A program made the position numbers and the translations under genes. This document shows, piece after piece, positions 8,145 through 16,876 of a stretch of 64,000 bases of DNA. Under the pieces are notes generated by a model. It did no database searches and had not been told where the DNA came from. It saw nothing but the letters and a program-made list of their open reading frames with translations. The stretch's first letter is position 1. Each line of letters begins with the position of its first letter. Source of the DNA: a virus; the IMG/VR virus record IMGVR_UViG_3300044846_002555, positions 1-64,000 of that record. One strand, written 5' to 3'.

Positions 8145-9035
8145 TTATTCTAAAAAGGAGAATGAATTCCAAAAATCGTATTTGACTTTATAACCATTCA
8201 TTTTTAACCAATCAAAAAGTTTATCAATCCTTTCACTACTACCTGTTCTTTCTTCACAAAAATTTATAGTTTCAAAAACGATTAATTTTGGTTTGACGAC
8301 TTTACTAAAATCTAATGACATTATAATTTCGTCATCAATAGCTTCAGTGTCTAAATGTAACCAATCTAAAGTATCTTGTAAATTTTCTTGTATAATTAAA
8401 TCATTAATACTTATTGAATCCACATTAACAACAACAATTTCTTCATTATCAAATACGTGTTTTTTACAATGAGTTTCACTTAATGTGTTTGTATAACCAT
8501 CTCCGAATTCATAAAAGTTAACATTACCACCATTACCGGTTATAACATTGTTTCTAAATGAAACATTATTAAAATTTGAATAATTTTGTGTTAATTCATC
8601 AAATTGTTTTTTGGATGCCTCAACTAAAACTGCGTAAGTTGAGTTATTTTTTACGTGTTTAACCCATTCTCCGGATGTACCATCATGAGTGCCTATTGCA
8701 ATACCTTTTGTATTTGGATTTTTTTTAATCCACGTCTCAAAAAATTGTTCAGTGGCATTTCGATTAACCCAAACATCGTATTTAAATTCGGATATAATTT
8801 CATCATGTTTATTTTTAATTACCACAACAAAATTATCGTTATTAACTGTATCCCAAGATGCCCACATATTGGGATAAAGATTCGTTGACCAAATAATTTT
8901 ACCACCACCTGAAACTTCAAATATAAAAGGAAGTTCATTTTCATTATATAACCAAGAGACCTCTTCGTAAACTTTACCCAAAACTTTTCCATTTGGTGCT
9001 TCCTCACTTTTTTCAATATATTTAAGTTCAAACAT
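8145..9035 (-). CDS. FkbM-family methyltransferase with N-terminal beta domain
   Basis: 296 residues. Residues 1-~85 form a beta-rich domain (KYIEKSEEAPNGKVLGKVY, SWLYNENELPFIFEVSGGGK) that resembles the non-catalytic beta domains seen before the GT-B domain in 5311-6483 and before the FkbM part of 10880-13996. The methyltransferase follows: KGIAIGTHDGTSGEW (motif I), YAVLVEASKKQFDELT, and DWLHLDTEAIDDEIIMSL with the DxEaiD signature of FkbM. Probably methylates a sugar. It is 1 bp from the downstream GT4 gene and 2 bp from the upstream GT34-like gene. Confidence 0.75.
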   Translation of the reverse strand: MFELKYIEKSEEAPNGKVLGKVYEEVSWLYNENELPFIFEVSGGGKIIWSTNLYPNMWASWDTVNNDNFVVVIKNKHDEIISEFKYDVWVNRNATEQFFETWIKKNPNTKGIAIGTHDGTSGEWVKHVKNNSTYAVLVEASKKQFDELTQNYSNFNNVSFRNNVITGNGGNVNFYEFGDGYTNTLSETHCKKHVFDNEEIVVVNVDSISINDLIIQENLQDTLDWLHLDTEAIDDEIIMSLDFSKVVKPKLIVFETINFCEERTGSSERIDKLFDWLKMNGYKVKYDFWNSFSFLE

Positions 9036-9037
9036 TA

Positions 9038-9724
9038 TTATAATACTTTTTTAATTCTATTTAATTTACTTGGTGTGTCACCACCCGCGTGATACACATA
9101 ATTTATTATACCGTCTTCCCAATATCTATGATAAGAAAATGGTAATACCCTAATATTACCTAATAATAAAGGATATTCAATATCAACAGTATTTTTATTT
9201 AAAATGTTTTCACCACCATTAATTTTAAAATTATCATAAATTAATTCATCTAATCTTGATTGTTCATGAAAAAATTCAAATTTAAATTGTTTTGGGGAGT
9301 CCCATAAAGTGTTTAAAATATTGTTTGACCATTCACTATTTTTCCATATCATAAATCCGGTTGTTGTGTGGGTCCACATATTACCACTAACTCTGTCTAC
9401 CTCAAGTTTAGGGATAACTAAATCAACATCATCAGTTATCATATCTTCAATTTTAATATTTTGATTAACAAATACTGCGTCAGCATCTATCCACACAACA
9501 TAATCAAATAATGGTAAATACTTTTTAAGTACGTCTATCTTTATCCAAGTTGGGTGCCAATCAGAATAATCATCGTTTTTAACTATTTCCTTAATATATG
9601 AGTATCCGTGTTTATTGGAATATTCATGATGATTTATTGAAGATAAATCTCCATAATCACATTTTCCATAGTTTTCCCATCTAATGTGGTCAGTGTACGA
9701 TGTTAAAATACATATTTTACTCAT
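9038..9724 (-). CDS. GT34-like galactosyl/xylosyltransferase (GMA12/MNN10 type)
   Basis: 228 residues, GT-A fold. The N-terminus KICILTSYTDHIRWENYG leads into NHHEYSNKHGYSYI and then WHPTWIKIDVLKKYLPLFDYVVWIDADAVF. The WIDADA segment holds the metal-binding DxD, and the run 'H..Y...HGY.y....W.K...l...l..ydyv.W.D.DA' is the pattern of the GMA12/MNN10 family. The later TGFMIWKNSEWS is the conserved acceptor-side segment. Predicted to transfer a hexose or pentose from a nucleotide sugar. Packed between the GT2 and FkbM genes. Confidence 0.8.
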   Translation of the reverse strand: MSKICILTSYTDHIRWENYGKCDYGDLSSINHHEYSNKHGYSYIKEIVKNDDYSDWHPTWIKIDVLKKYLPLFDYVVWIDADAVFVNQNIKIEDMITDDVDLVIPKLEVDRVSGNMWTHTTTGFMIWKNSEWSNNILNTLWDSPKQFKFEFFHEQSRLDELIYDNFKINGGENILNKNTVDIEYPLLLGNIRVLPFSYHRYWEDGIINYVYHAGGDTPSKLNRIKKVL

Positions 9725-9725
9725 A

Positions 9726-10877
9726 TTAATTTTTGATTATAAAATGTCTGATATATGTCCACCAACTAAATCCATAGTAACGACTTATAACTGGTGTATA
9801 TTTGTTTAATTGTTTTTCTAATTCTTCATCTTTATCTTCATTAGATAAATGATAATTTTGGTTTTGATAATAAAATAAAACTTTACCACCTTTAATTTTT
9901 TGAAGTATTTTTTCTAAAACATTTTCGTTAAGATTATTAAGTGAAAATAAGTGGATATCCGATTCAGGATTATTAAATGTTAGTGTAACATCATAATATA
10001 ATTTCTGTAAAACTTCCTGTTGACCTTTAGATATATTTCTAGACCATAATGATACGTTTTTATTTTGTAATTCTCCAATAGGGTAGGACCCTAAAGTAGA
10101 GGTTTCAATATACAATTCATTAAATCTACTATCAATACCACCGTCACTTAAATTTAATTTATTTAATGCAATATCAAAATTTGCGTTAAAATTATGTGGG
10201 ACAATTTTTCTGTGGGATTCGGAATCTTCTCGTAAATACCACTTATATAAAGGTCTTGGTATATGCAGATATTTCCCAAATGAATTTGACCAAAATACGT
10301 GATAACTATCTTCAGCACCCGCCAACACATCTGTTAATTCAAACTTATCTATGATATTTTTAAACGCCCTTAAATGACCAAAACAACTATAACTTATATT
10401 ATTTAGATAATCACATGATGGGTGATAATTATTAATTTTGTTAGAGATTATATCATTATTTAAGATATATGAGATTGAATGTAATGAACCACTATCTTCA
10501 TATAATTTAAAGTAATCTGACGACACTAAAGACACATCATTGTTGTTTTCTAAAAATGAGTTATAAACATTTAAAAAGTTTTTATCAAAATCATCATCAG
10601 CATCGACTAAAACAATCCAATCAAAAGTTTTATCAAAAAATTCTTGAGGATTCCAATACATTTGTTTTTTTTCAGATTGTTCATAATATTTTATTTTATG
10701 TTTTAAAATACTATTTTCTAATCGGTTTAAGACTATGTCTTTAGTGTTGTCACTTGAAAAATCGTCAGTAATGTGCCATTCAAAATTATCATAATCTATT
10801 TGTTCGATAGAATTAAATATTCTATCAACAAATCTTTCACAATTATAAAAGGTGGTGTATATTCCAAATTTTAACAT
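9726..10877 (-). CDS. GT2-family glycosyltransferase
   Basis: 383 residues. The N-terminal GT-A domain has KFGIYTTFYNCERFVDRIFNSI, then WHITDDFSSDNTKDIV and DWIVLVDADDDFDKNFL; VDADDD carries the DxD metal motif of GT2. The C-terminal ~150 residues (from about NISKGQQEVLQKLYY) are not recognised and end in a basic, aromatic tail. It uses a nucleotide sugar and adds it to a glycan acceptor; donor and acceptor unknown. It is 2 bp from the genes on either side or less. Confidence 0.8.
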   Translation of the reverse strand: MLKFGIYTTFYNCERFVDRIFNSIEQIDYDNFEWHITDDFSSDNTKDIVLNRLENSILKHKIKYYEQSEKKQMYWNPQEFFDKTFDWIVLVDADDDFDKNFLNVYNSFLENNNDVSLVSSDYFKLYEDSGSLHSISYILNNDIISNKINNYHPSCDYLNNISYSCFGHLRAFKNIIDKFELTDVLAGAEDSYHVFWSNSFGKYLHIPRPLYKWYLREDSESHRKIVPHNFNANFDIALNKLNLSDGGIDSRFNELYIETSTLGSYPIGELQNKNVSLWSRNISKGQQEVLQKLYYDVTLTFNNPESDIHLFSLNNLNENVLEKILQKIKGGKVLFYYQNQNYHLSNEDKDEELEKQLNKYTPVISRYYGFSWWTYIRHFIIKN

Positions 10878-10879
10878 AA

Positions 10880-13800
10880 CTAATTTAAATTTTTAGCAAA
10901 AATCATATTATCTTTAATTTTAACATCAAAATTGTTTTTTAATAAAACACTAACCACTAACTCTAATATTTCTTCACTATGTGTCTCAATACAATATCGT
11001 TTTATTTTTTTTAAATTTTTAGACGTTATTGTTTTAAAAATATCGTATTCAGAACCTTCACAATCTATTTTGCAATAATTAATTGTGTCATCAATTTCAT
11101 TGATAAGGGTATTAATATTAATGGATTCAACAATAATTTCATCACCGGTGTTATTAAGTAAATCATTATAAGTTGACACACAATTTCTTGCGGAAACATC
11201 ATCACATAATGTCATTGTAATTTCACCATCTTCAACACTAACTGCTTTATTAATTGGTGTTATTGGAAATTCTTTAGATAATTCTAAAATATGATTAAAT
11301 GGTTTTTTTAATGGTTCAACACAATATGTTTTTTTAGCTCCTTTATCCAGTGAGTAAAGAGAGAAAAATCCATAATTACCACCAATGTCTAAAACAACAT
11401 CATCTTTTTGAACATTAAATTCATCATCATATTCATAATCTTTATTTATGAATATCTCCCAATAAGTTGAATAATTATTATCTTCTAAATTTTCAAATTT
11501 ATATTCTTTATCACCTATTGTTAGTTTGTTATCCCCATTGATAATCATTTTTTTATAACCAAAAAATTCACCATCTAAATATAGGTTTATAATAATATTA
11601 CCTAAACCGTTTAAACGACCCGGACTTGGTGCCCACCAATTTATTCCGTTATAGTTTCTTTTCGCAACATCAAAAAAGTTGTCTCTTTTTAAACCTGTGT
11701 TAACATCAATCACCTCCATTTTTATTGGGAGTTCCGTGTCAACTTTATAATTAAAGTGTATTTTATTTAAATCGTCTTTTTTAAACAATTCAACAATGGT
11801 GTCAAATTTATTAACATTTTCCGAGTTCAAAACTTTACTAATGTTTTCTTTAACCCGGTCAACAGATGGATGACACTCAAAAGTTGATTTCTTCTCTAAA
11901 CACCCTGGCATTGGTGGAACGGCATTAATGTGTCCCCACTCTTTAACATTATACGATAAATTTGAATTACAAAATATATTACAAGTTCCTCCAACATATG
12001 TATAGTTATATTCTTGAGTCCCATATCTATATGGTGCTCTAAATGATGGATGTATCGCGCTACCTAATTGTAATATATGGGTATTCGTACATCCTGCTAA
12101 ATGTAAAGGCCCGGAATCCATTGTTACAATACATTTAGAGTTATTAATTACCCACCACATATCACTCATCGTCCCTTGATTGGTTAAATCTAAACCATAA
12201 AGATTTTCAAAAACAGGACAGTATTTTTCTAATGTATCACCTAACGAATGATGTAATTTTTCTCTATAACCTGACCCTATTAAAACAGTATAAATTTTGT
12301 TTTCACGAAGCCAATCAATTAATTCTGTCCAATTTTTATCATTCCAAGTTCTGTTCGCCCAATTTGTTGTTACGTGTAATACAACATACTCTTTAGGTAA
12401 GTCAATATCTAATTCTAATGATGTTGGATAAAAATCATAACTCAATTGTTCTGGTAAAAGTTGGAATCCTAAATCATTAGCGTGTAATTGACGAGTATCA
12501 ATATGTGAGAATTTTTTCTCAATACCATTCTTATCAAAAGTTCCGGGAAACGTAAAACTTTCATATATTCTTGAGTTTGATGTATCAATTAAATTGTATT
12601 CGTCAAATGAAAGTAAATTATCAACATAAGGGTTTCCTCTAAATACAACTTTACTATGTGTCACAACATTGATTTTTTCATTATGTGATTGAGAAAGATA
12701 TCGTAAAGTTGGTGTTGACGCTAACGTATCTCCAAAACTACTACTGTGAATTAAATAATATATGTTTGACATTGTAATTGATTTTTTTTTAGTATTATAA
12801 CTTTCTAAAATTTTATTTGCTTTCTCAGTAACATAGTCCCAATTAAAATTTTTCTGAATATATTGTGAATCTAATAATGATTTATTGTTATATTCTGAGA
12901 GTTTATTTAATTTATATTGTGTATAAAATTTCATAACTTCATACTCAAATTGAGTATAATTTGGTTCTGATAATTTACCAGGGTAATAGTCATGTAGTAA
13001 CTCCCAAAAATATTCTTGGTTGTTTATTATTAATTTTCTTTGAGCGTCTTCTTCTCCTACAATCTCAATACCAATACCTATTGAGTTTTCAGTATATTCT
13101 AATTGACCTGTTGATTTACTGTAAATGGATGGCACACCTGAAGATAATGATTGAATTAACGGAAGATTCCAACCCTCACCGCGTGAACAAGAAACATATA
13201 AATTTGCATTTCTAATTTCATTAATATAATCCTCTTCACTTAATGTATCCAAAAATGTGATGTTATTATATTGAGGTAAACCATATTTTGTAAACAATTC
13301 ATCTTGTGATTCCTGTTCTCGATATTTGTCATGTATTGCTAATTTAAATTCAACTGAGGGGTCATCACCAATTACATTAGTAATTGACTTTATTAATTCG
13401 TAAGATGATTTACGATATTCCCAAGTACCAATATGTAGTATTGTTAGTTTTTTATTTTTTTTATTTTTAACGGGAAAAAATTTGGATGGGTCAACACCCT
13501 CATTAACAACAGTTATTTTATTTCTATCTATTCCATTATTAACAAAAACCTCTAATTGCCATTTACTTGGAACCCATATATAATCAACTTTTTTAAGTTT
13601 TTCAATAAAACCTTCTAACATTTCTGTAGTTTCCCAAGGGAAGTAAGCAATAACTGGTTTATCGTAATCTTGATAATAATAATGATGATACGCTTCGGCC
13701 ATTATAAGGTGAAAATCGGGAACAAATGATTCGTCATATCCTAATAGTGGAAATTCTTTTAACTCACCATCTACCCATAAACTTTGTTGATGTAATAATT

Positions 13801-13996
13801 GATGGTGAATATCCTCTAAACCTTTAGTGTTTTTATACATATCAGGACCACTATAAAAACCATTCCAAGTATTAGTATCTAAATTGAAGTTTCTTATCTT
13901 AACATTATGGTATTTGTTTAGATTTTTACTAAATTCTTTAATATGATGTGCAATACCACCAGGTCCCATCATTGAGCCGTGAATTAATATATTCAT
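10880..13996 (-). CDS. Three-domain fusion: GT4 + TibC-like GT + FkbM methyltransferase
   Basis: 1038 residues. Domain 1 (1-~400) is GT4: PGGIAHHIKEF near the start, ILHIGTWEYRKS, and SRGEGWNLPLIQSLSSG (E274 of E-x7-E). Domain 2 (~409-745) starts at an internal Met409 (MSNIYYLIHSSSFGDTLAS) and is TibC/GT9-like: HVTTNWANRTWNDKNW, VTMDSGPLHLAGC, and a cysteine finger at C672, C676, C699 and C708 ending FECHPS. Domain 3 (~850-1038) is FkbM: VVLDIGGNYGFFSLYS, YCVEPLK and YCKIDCEGSEYDIF, preceded by a beta domain. The protein could add two sugars and a terminal methyl group in one polypeptide. Met409 could also be an internal translation start. Confidence 0.85.
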   Translation of the reverse strand: MNILIHGSMMGPGGIAHHIKEFSKNLNKYHNVKIRNFNLDTNTWNGFYSGPDMYKNTKGLEDIHHQLLHQQSLWVDGELKEFPLLGYDESFVPDFHLIMAEAYHHYYYQDYDKPVIAYFPWETTEMLEGFIEKLKKVDYIWVPSKWQLEVFVNNGIDRNKITVVNEGVDPSKFFPVKNKKNKKLTILHIGTWEYRKSSYELIKSITNVIGDDPSVEFKLAIHDKYREQESQDELFTKYGLPQYNNITFLDTLSEEDYINEIRNANLYVSCSRGEGWNLPLIQSLSSGVPSIYSKSTGQLEYTENSIGIGIEIVGEEDAQRKLIINNQEYFWELLHDYYPGKLSEPNYTQFEYEVMKFYTQYKLNKLSEYNNKSLLDSQYIQKNFNWDYVTEKANKILESYNTKKKSITMSNIYYLIHSSSFGDTLASTPTLRYLSQSHNEKINVVTHSKVVFRGNPYVDNLLSFDEYNLIDTSNSRIYESFTFPGTFDKNGIEKKFSHIDTRQLHANDLGFQLLPEQLSYDFYPTSLELDIDLPKEYVVLHVTTNWANRTWNDKNWTELIDWLRENKIYTVLIGSGYREKLHHSLGDTLEKYCPVFENLYGLDLTNQGTMSDMWWVINNSKCIVTMDSGPLHLAGCTNTHILQLGSAIHPSFRAPYRYGTQEYNYTYVGGTCNIFCNSNLSYNVKEWGHINAVPPMPGCLEKKSTFECHPSVDRVKENISKVLNSENVNKFDTIVELFKKDDLNKIHFNYKVDTELPIKMEVIDVNTGLKRDNFFDVAKRNYNGINWWAPSPGRLNGLGNIIINLYLDGEFFGYKKMIINGDNKLTIGDKEYKFENLEDNNYSTYWEIFINKDYEYDDEFNVQKDDVVLDIGGNYGFFSLYSLDKGAKKTYCVEPLKKPFNHILELSKEFPITPINKAVSVEDGEITMTLCDDVSARNCVSTYNDLLNNTGDEIIVESININTLINEIDDTINYCKIDCEGSEYDIFKTITSKNLKKIKRYCIETHSEEILELVVSVLLKNNFDVKIKDNMIFAKNLN

Positions 13997-14000
13997 AAAA

Positions 14001-14561
14001 TTATTTTTTAATTACCCAACTTGAATCAGGGTATCTCGTAATTGAATGTGTTTTACCAAAATAGTCATTTACTGCATATAAAACATCAATATTCTCTAAA
14101 TAATCATGACCGGATAAATAACCACCTTTTTTAATTTTTGGTAACCACGTATTAATATCGTTTATTACATCATCATACCAATGAGACGCATCAATATAAA
14201 CAAGGTCAAAATGTTCATCAGGAAACATTTTAGAGGCCTCATCACCCCTCATATGTATTTTATTAATGTGAGAATAAAATGATTTCATATTATCAAACAA
14301 TTCCATAGCTTGGAAAATAATACCATCATTATTCCAATCTTCCCAAGTATCGATGCAGTATATTTTTTCACAATGTAATGCTAAAACTTCACTACTAACA
14401 CCGGCATACGAACCAATTTCAGCAACAACAAAATTATCTTTCATAATATCTTCACACATCATGAACAAACCTTGAGTCCTATTAACACCACCTTCATCAT
14501 CTTTTAAACCAAACATTCTATAGGCCGTTTTTAAATATTCTCGTCTATTATCAATATTCAT
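14001..14561 (-). CDS. Class I SAM methyltransferase (first gene of the glycan operon)
   Basis: 186 residues. FVVAEIGSYAGVSSEVLALH is motif I, IYCIDTWEDW the end of strand 2, FDLVYIDASHWYDDVINDI the motif IV region (Methyltransf_24 type, DASHxYxxV), and KKGGYLSGHDY the post-motif. Similar enzymes include sugar O-methyltransferases such as macrocin-type and CmcI-like. It is the 5'-most gene of the 14-gene minus-strand operon, and its promoter must lie in the 108 bp gap to 14670. It is 4 bp from the next gene. Confidence 0.8.
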   Translation of the reverse strand: MNIDNRREYLKTAYRMFGLKDDEGGVNRTQGLFMMCEDIMKDNFVVAEIGSYAGVSSEVLALHCEKIYCIDTWEDWNNDGIIFQAMELFDNMKSFYSHINKIHMRGDEASKMFPDEHFDLVYIDASHWYDDVINDINTWLPKIKKGGYLSGHDYLENIDVLYAVNDYFGKTHSITRYPDSSWVIKK

Positions 14562-14669
14562 ATTGTTTTATTTTTTTACCCTAAAGATAATAAAATATGT
14601 ATAAATTTCCATATAATTTTAGATAATTTAATTATTTATCGTAAAATAATTCTAACTATATTTATAGTA
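14562..14669. promoter_or_regulatory. Divergent promoter region between two glycosylation operons
   Basis: 108 bp, very AT-rich, between the start of the minus operon (14561) and the plus-strand gene at 14670. On the plus strand, TATTTATC (14633-14640) lies 29 nt before the ATG and TATTTATA (14659-14666) only 3 nt before it. On the minus strand the closest motif is AATTTATA (14607-14600). No Shine-Dalgarno sequence on either side. Confidence 0.5.
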
Positions 14670-15560
14670 ATGCAAGTAGTTGAAATAACAAGTTTATCAG
14701 GACATTCACCATTTAATATCTCAATATGTGATATTACCTTAACTTATTGTTATGTGGTTGCAACCGGTGTTGTTGTTGTCCCCCCAACATTAGAATTACA
14801 AATACCTACTCAATTAGAAGGTGCTCAACAAGTTATAGTTAAAGTTGTGGATTCAATTGGTTGTCAAGAATTAATTTTACAAAGTTGTCCAACAACCCCA
14901 ACTCCAACACCTACAATAACCCCAACTCCAACACCTACAAAAATTGTGGTTTGTAATTGTCTTACATTTGAAAATACAACATCGAATACATTATATTTTT
15001 ATTTTACTCAATGTGATGACACAATATTAAAAGGTGAAATACAATCGGGAACTACATTATATTATTGTGGTAGATTACCATCAGCGGATGTTGGTATTAA
15101 TGTGAATATAGGTAATTTGTGTGTTAACAATACGTGTCCTGATTCGGCATTAACCCCTACCCCTACAACAACACCAACAACAACACCAAACCTGACATCG
15201 ACATCTACGCCAACCCCAACACCGACCCCAACTCACACTCCAACAGCAACATCGACAACAACACCGACACCAACACCAACACATACTCCAACGGCAACAT
15301 CAACAACAACCCCAACTCCAACACCTACATCTGCGGGATTAGTTTTAGAGTTATACGGTTGTTGTGATTTGACAACACAATACGTTGCATATAATCCAAT
15401 ATTCGCATCATTACCAGGGGTATATACCGCAACAAATGGTGAACCTTATGAAGTGGTAACAGGTGTTGCGATTAGTGGAGCTCCTACGGTTACCATTGTT
15501 GATATAACAAATTATAGTAATTGTACTAATTGGGTGACAGTTTTTGGTAGTTGTCCGTAA
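14670..15560 (+). CDS. Mucin-like Thr/Pro-rich protein, probably virion or surface exposed
   Basis: 296 residues: three small Cys-containing beta domains (about 1-73, 91-159, 222-296) joined by Thr/Pro linkers at 74-90 and 160-221. The second linker contains the unit PTPTPTHTPTATSTTT twice. No signal peptide or membrane segment, so if it reaches a surface it probably does so on the virion. Such linkers are typical O-glycosylation substrates. A GT60-type transferase, a family known to modify hydroxyPro/Thr in Pro/Thr-rich proteins, follows 65 bp downstream. No homolog recognised. Confidence 0.65.
   Translation: MQVVEITSLSGHSPFNISICDITLTYCYVVATGVVVVPPTLELQIPTQLEGAQQVIVKVVDSIGCQELILQSCPTTPTPTPTITPTPTPTKIVVCNCLTFENTTSNTLYFYFTQCDDTILKGEIQSGTTLYYCGRLPSADVGINVNIGNLCVNNTCPDSALTPTPTTTPTTTPNLTSTSTPTPTPTPTHTPTATSTTTPTPTPTHTPTATSTTTPTPTPTSAGLVLELYGCCDLTTQYVAYNPIFASLPGVYTATNGEPYEVVTGVAISGAPTVTIVDITNYSNCTNWVTVFGSCP
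14889..15332 (+). repeat. Low-complexity Thr/Pro coding tracts
   Basis: Two tracts, 14889-14939 and 15147-15332, of ACN/CCN codons (accccaactccaacacct type). Synonymous codons vary, which argues for selection on the protein repeat and against recent slippage. Non-repetitive coding sequence separates the two tracts. Confidence 0.85.
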
Positions 15561-15574
15561 TAATTAACCATTAA

Positions 15575-15582
15575 TATTTATC
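15575..15582 (+). promoter_or_regulatory. TATTTATC promoter-like motif before the GT60 gene
   Basis: TATTTATC in the 65 bp gap, 43 nt before the ATG at 15626. Same motif class as at other transcription-unit starts in this window. Confidence 0.35.
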
Positions 15583-15625
15583 TTTTATTTTGAACTATTA
15601 TCTTTTGTGTAAAAACAAGAGATAA

Positions 15626-16873
15626 ATGAAAATATTTGTACAGATAGCTTCCTATCGTGACCCCCAACTTATCCCAACATTAGATAGTATGTTGGAAAAT
15701 GCTAAAAGACCTAAAAACTTAAGAATAGGTATATGTCGTCAATATCACCCTGAAGACGGGTTTGATAATTTAGAAAAATTTAGTGGAGATAAAAGATTTA
15801 GAGTTAAGGATGTTTTATATTCTGACGCTAAAGGTGTTTGTTGGGCAAGAAATCAAGTACAACAATTATATGATGGTGAGGAATATACTCTTCAAATAGA
15901 TTCTCATATGAGATTTGAAAAGGATTGGGATGATACCTTAATCAAAATGGTTAAACAACTTCAGAAGAAAGGATTTAAGAAACCTTTATTGACGGGGTAT
16001 GTTTCTTCATTCGACCCGGATAATGACCCGGCAGGTAGAGTTAAAGAACCGTGGAGAATGTCTTTCGATAGGTTTATCCCTGAAGGTGCGGTATTCTTCT
16101 TACCTGAAACAATTCCTGGTTGGGAAAAACTTAAACAACCAATTACTTCTCGTTTTTATTCTGCACATATGGCTTTCACTCTTGGAGAGTTCAGTGTTGA
16201 GGTTCAACACGACCCTGAATTTTATTTTCACGGGGAAGAAATATCTATTGCCGTTAGAGCATTTACTCACGGATATGATTTATTCCACCCACACAAAACT
16301 GTTATTTGGCATGAGTATACTCGTAAGGGTAGAACCAAACAATGGGATGATGACAAAGAGTGGGGTAAAAAGAATGAATTGTCTCACAAAAAGAATAGAC
16401 AACTTTTTGGAATGGATGGTGAGGAAGTTACTTTGGATTTTAGTAAGTACGGATTTGGAACTGAAAGAACTTTAAAAGATTATGAGATTTATTCTGGTCT
16501 TAAATTTTCAAATAGAGCTGTCCAACAATATACATTAGATAAAAAGTATCCACCAAATCCTACCGTTTATGAAACTGAAGAAGAATGGTTGGCAAGTTTT
16601 GCAAGAGTATTTAAACATTGTATAGATATCTCATTTAAACAAGTTCCGGAAAAAGATTATGATTTTTGGGTTGTTGCTTTCCACGATGAGAAAGATGAAA
16701 CTCTTTATCGTAAAGATGCGGATATTAATGAAATAAATAATATGATGAAAGACCCTGACGGATACTGTAAAATTTGGAGAGATTTTCAAACAACCTCTAA
16801 ACCAAAATATTGGGTGGTGTGGCCTTATAGTAAATCAAAAGGTTGGTGTGATAGATTAACCGGTAACTTGTAA
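15626..16873 (+). CDS. GT60-like GlcNAc transferase (Skp1 / mucin-type O-glycosylation)
   Basis: 415 residues. The N-terminus FVQIASYRDPQLIPTLDSML, then LRIGICRQYHPEDG, KGVCWARNQVQQLYDGEEYTLQIDSHMRF and WDDTLI is the pattern of the GlcNAc family PF11397/GT60, with DSH (92-94) in the DxD position. Relatives in Dictyostelium and other protists attach GlcNAc to hydroxyproline of Skp1 or to Thr in mucin-type proteins. Later features: FHGEEISIAVRAFTHGYDLFHPH and IWHEYTR. Cytoplasmic, no signal. It follows the Thr/Pro-rich protein gene and precedes two more transferases (gaps of 3 and 1 bp). The C-terminal ~100 residues are not recognised. Confidence 0.8.
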   Translation: MKIFVQIASYRDPQLIPTLDSMLENAKRPKNLRIGICRQYHPEDGFDNLEKFSGDKRFRVKDVLYSDAKGVCWARNQVQQLYDGEEYTLQIDSHMRFEKDWDDTLIKMVKQLQKKGFKKPLLTGYVSSFDPDNDPAGRVKEPWRMSFDRFIPEGAVFFLPETIPGWEKLKQPITSRFYSAHMAFTLGEFSVEVQHDPEFYFHGEEISIAVRAFTHGYDLFHPHKTVIWHEYTRKGRTKQWDDDKEWGKKNELSHKKNRQLFGMDGEEVTLDFSKYGFGTERTLKDYEIYSGLKFSNRAVQQYTLDKKYPPNPTVYETEEEWLASFARVFKHCIDISFKQVPEKDYDFWVVAFHDEKDETLYRKDADINEINNMMKDPDGYCKIWRDFQTTSKPKYWVVWPYSKSKGWCDRLTGNL

Positions 16874-16876
16874 TAT

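Noticed and set aside
14889-15332. Low-complexity DNA that might be a slippage or phase-variation tract
   Set aside because: Synonymous codons vary and no long mononucleotide or identical short tandem run exists, so slippage-driven switching is unlikely; treated as a protein linker.
15999-16475. 158-residue ORF inside the GT60 gene in another frame
   Set aside because: Overlaps a well-supported gene along its whole length and has no recognisable features.
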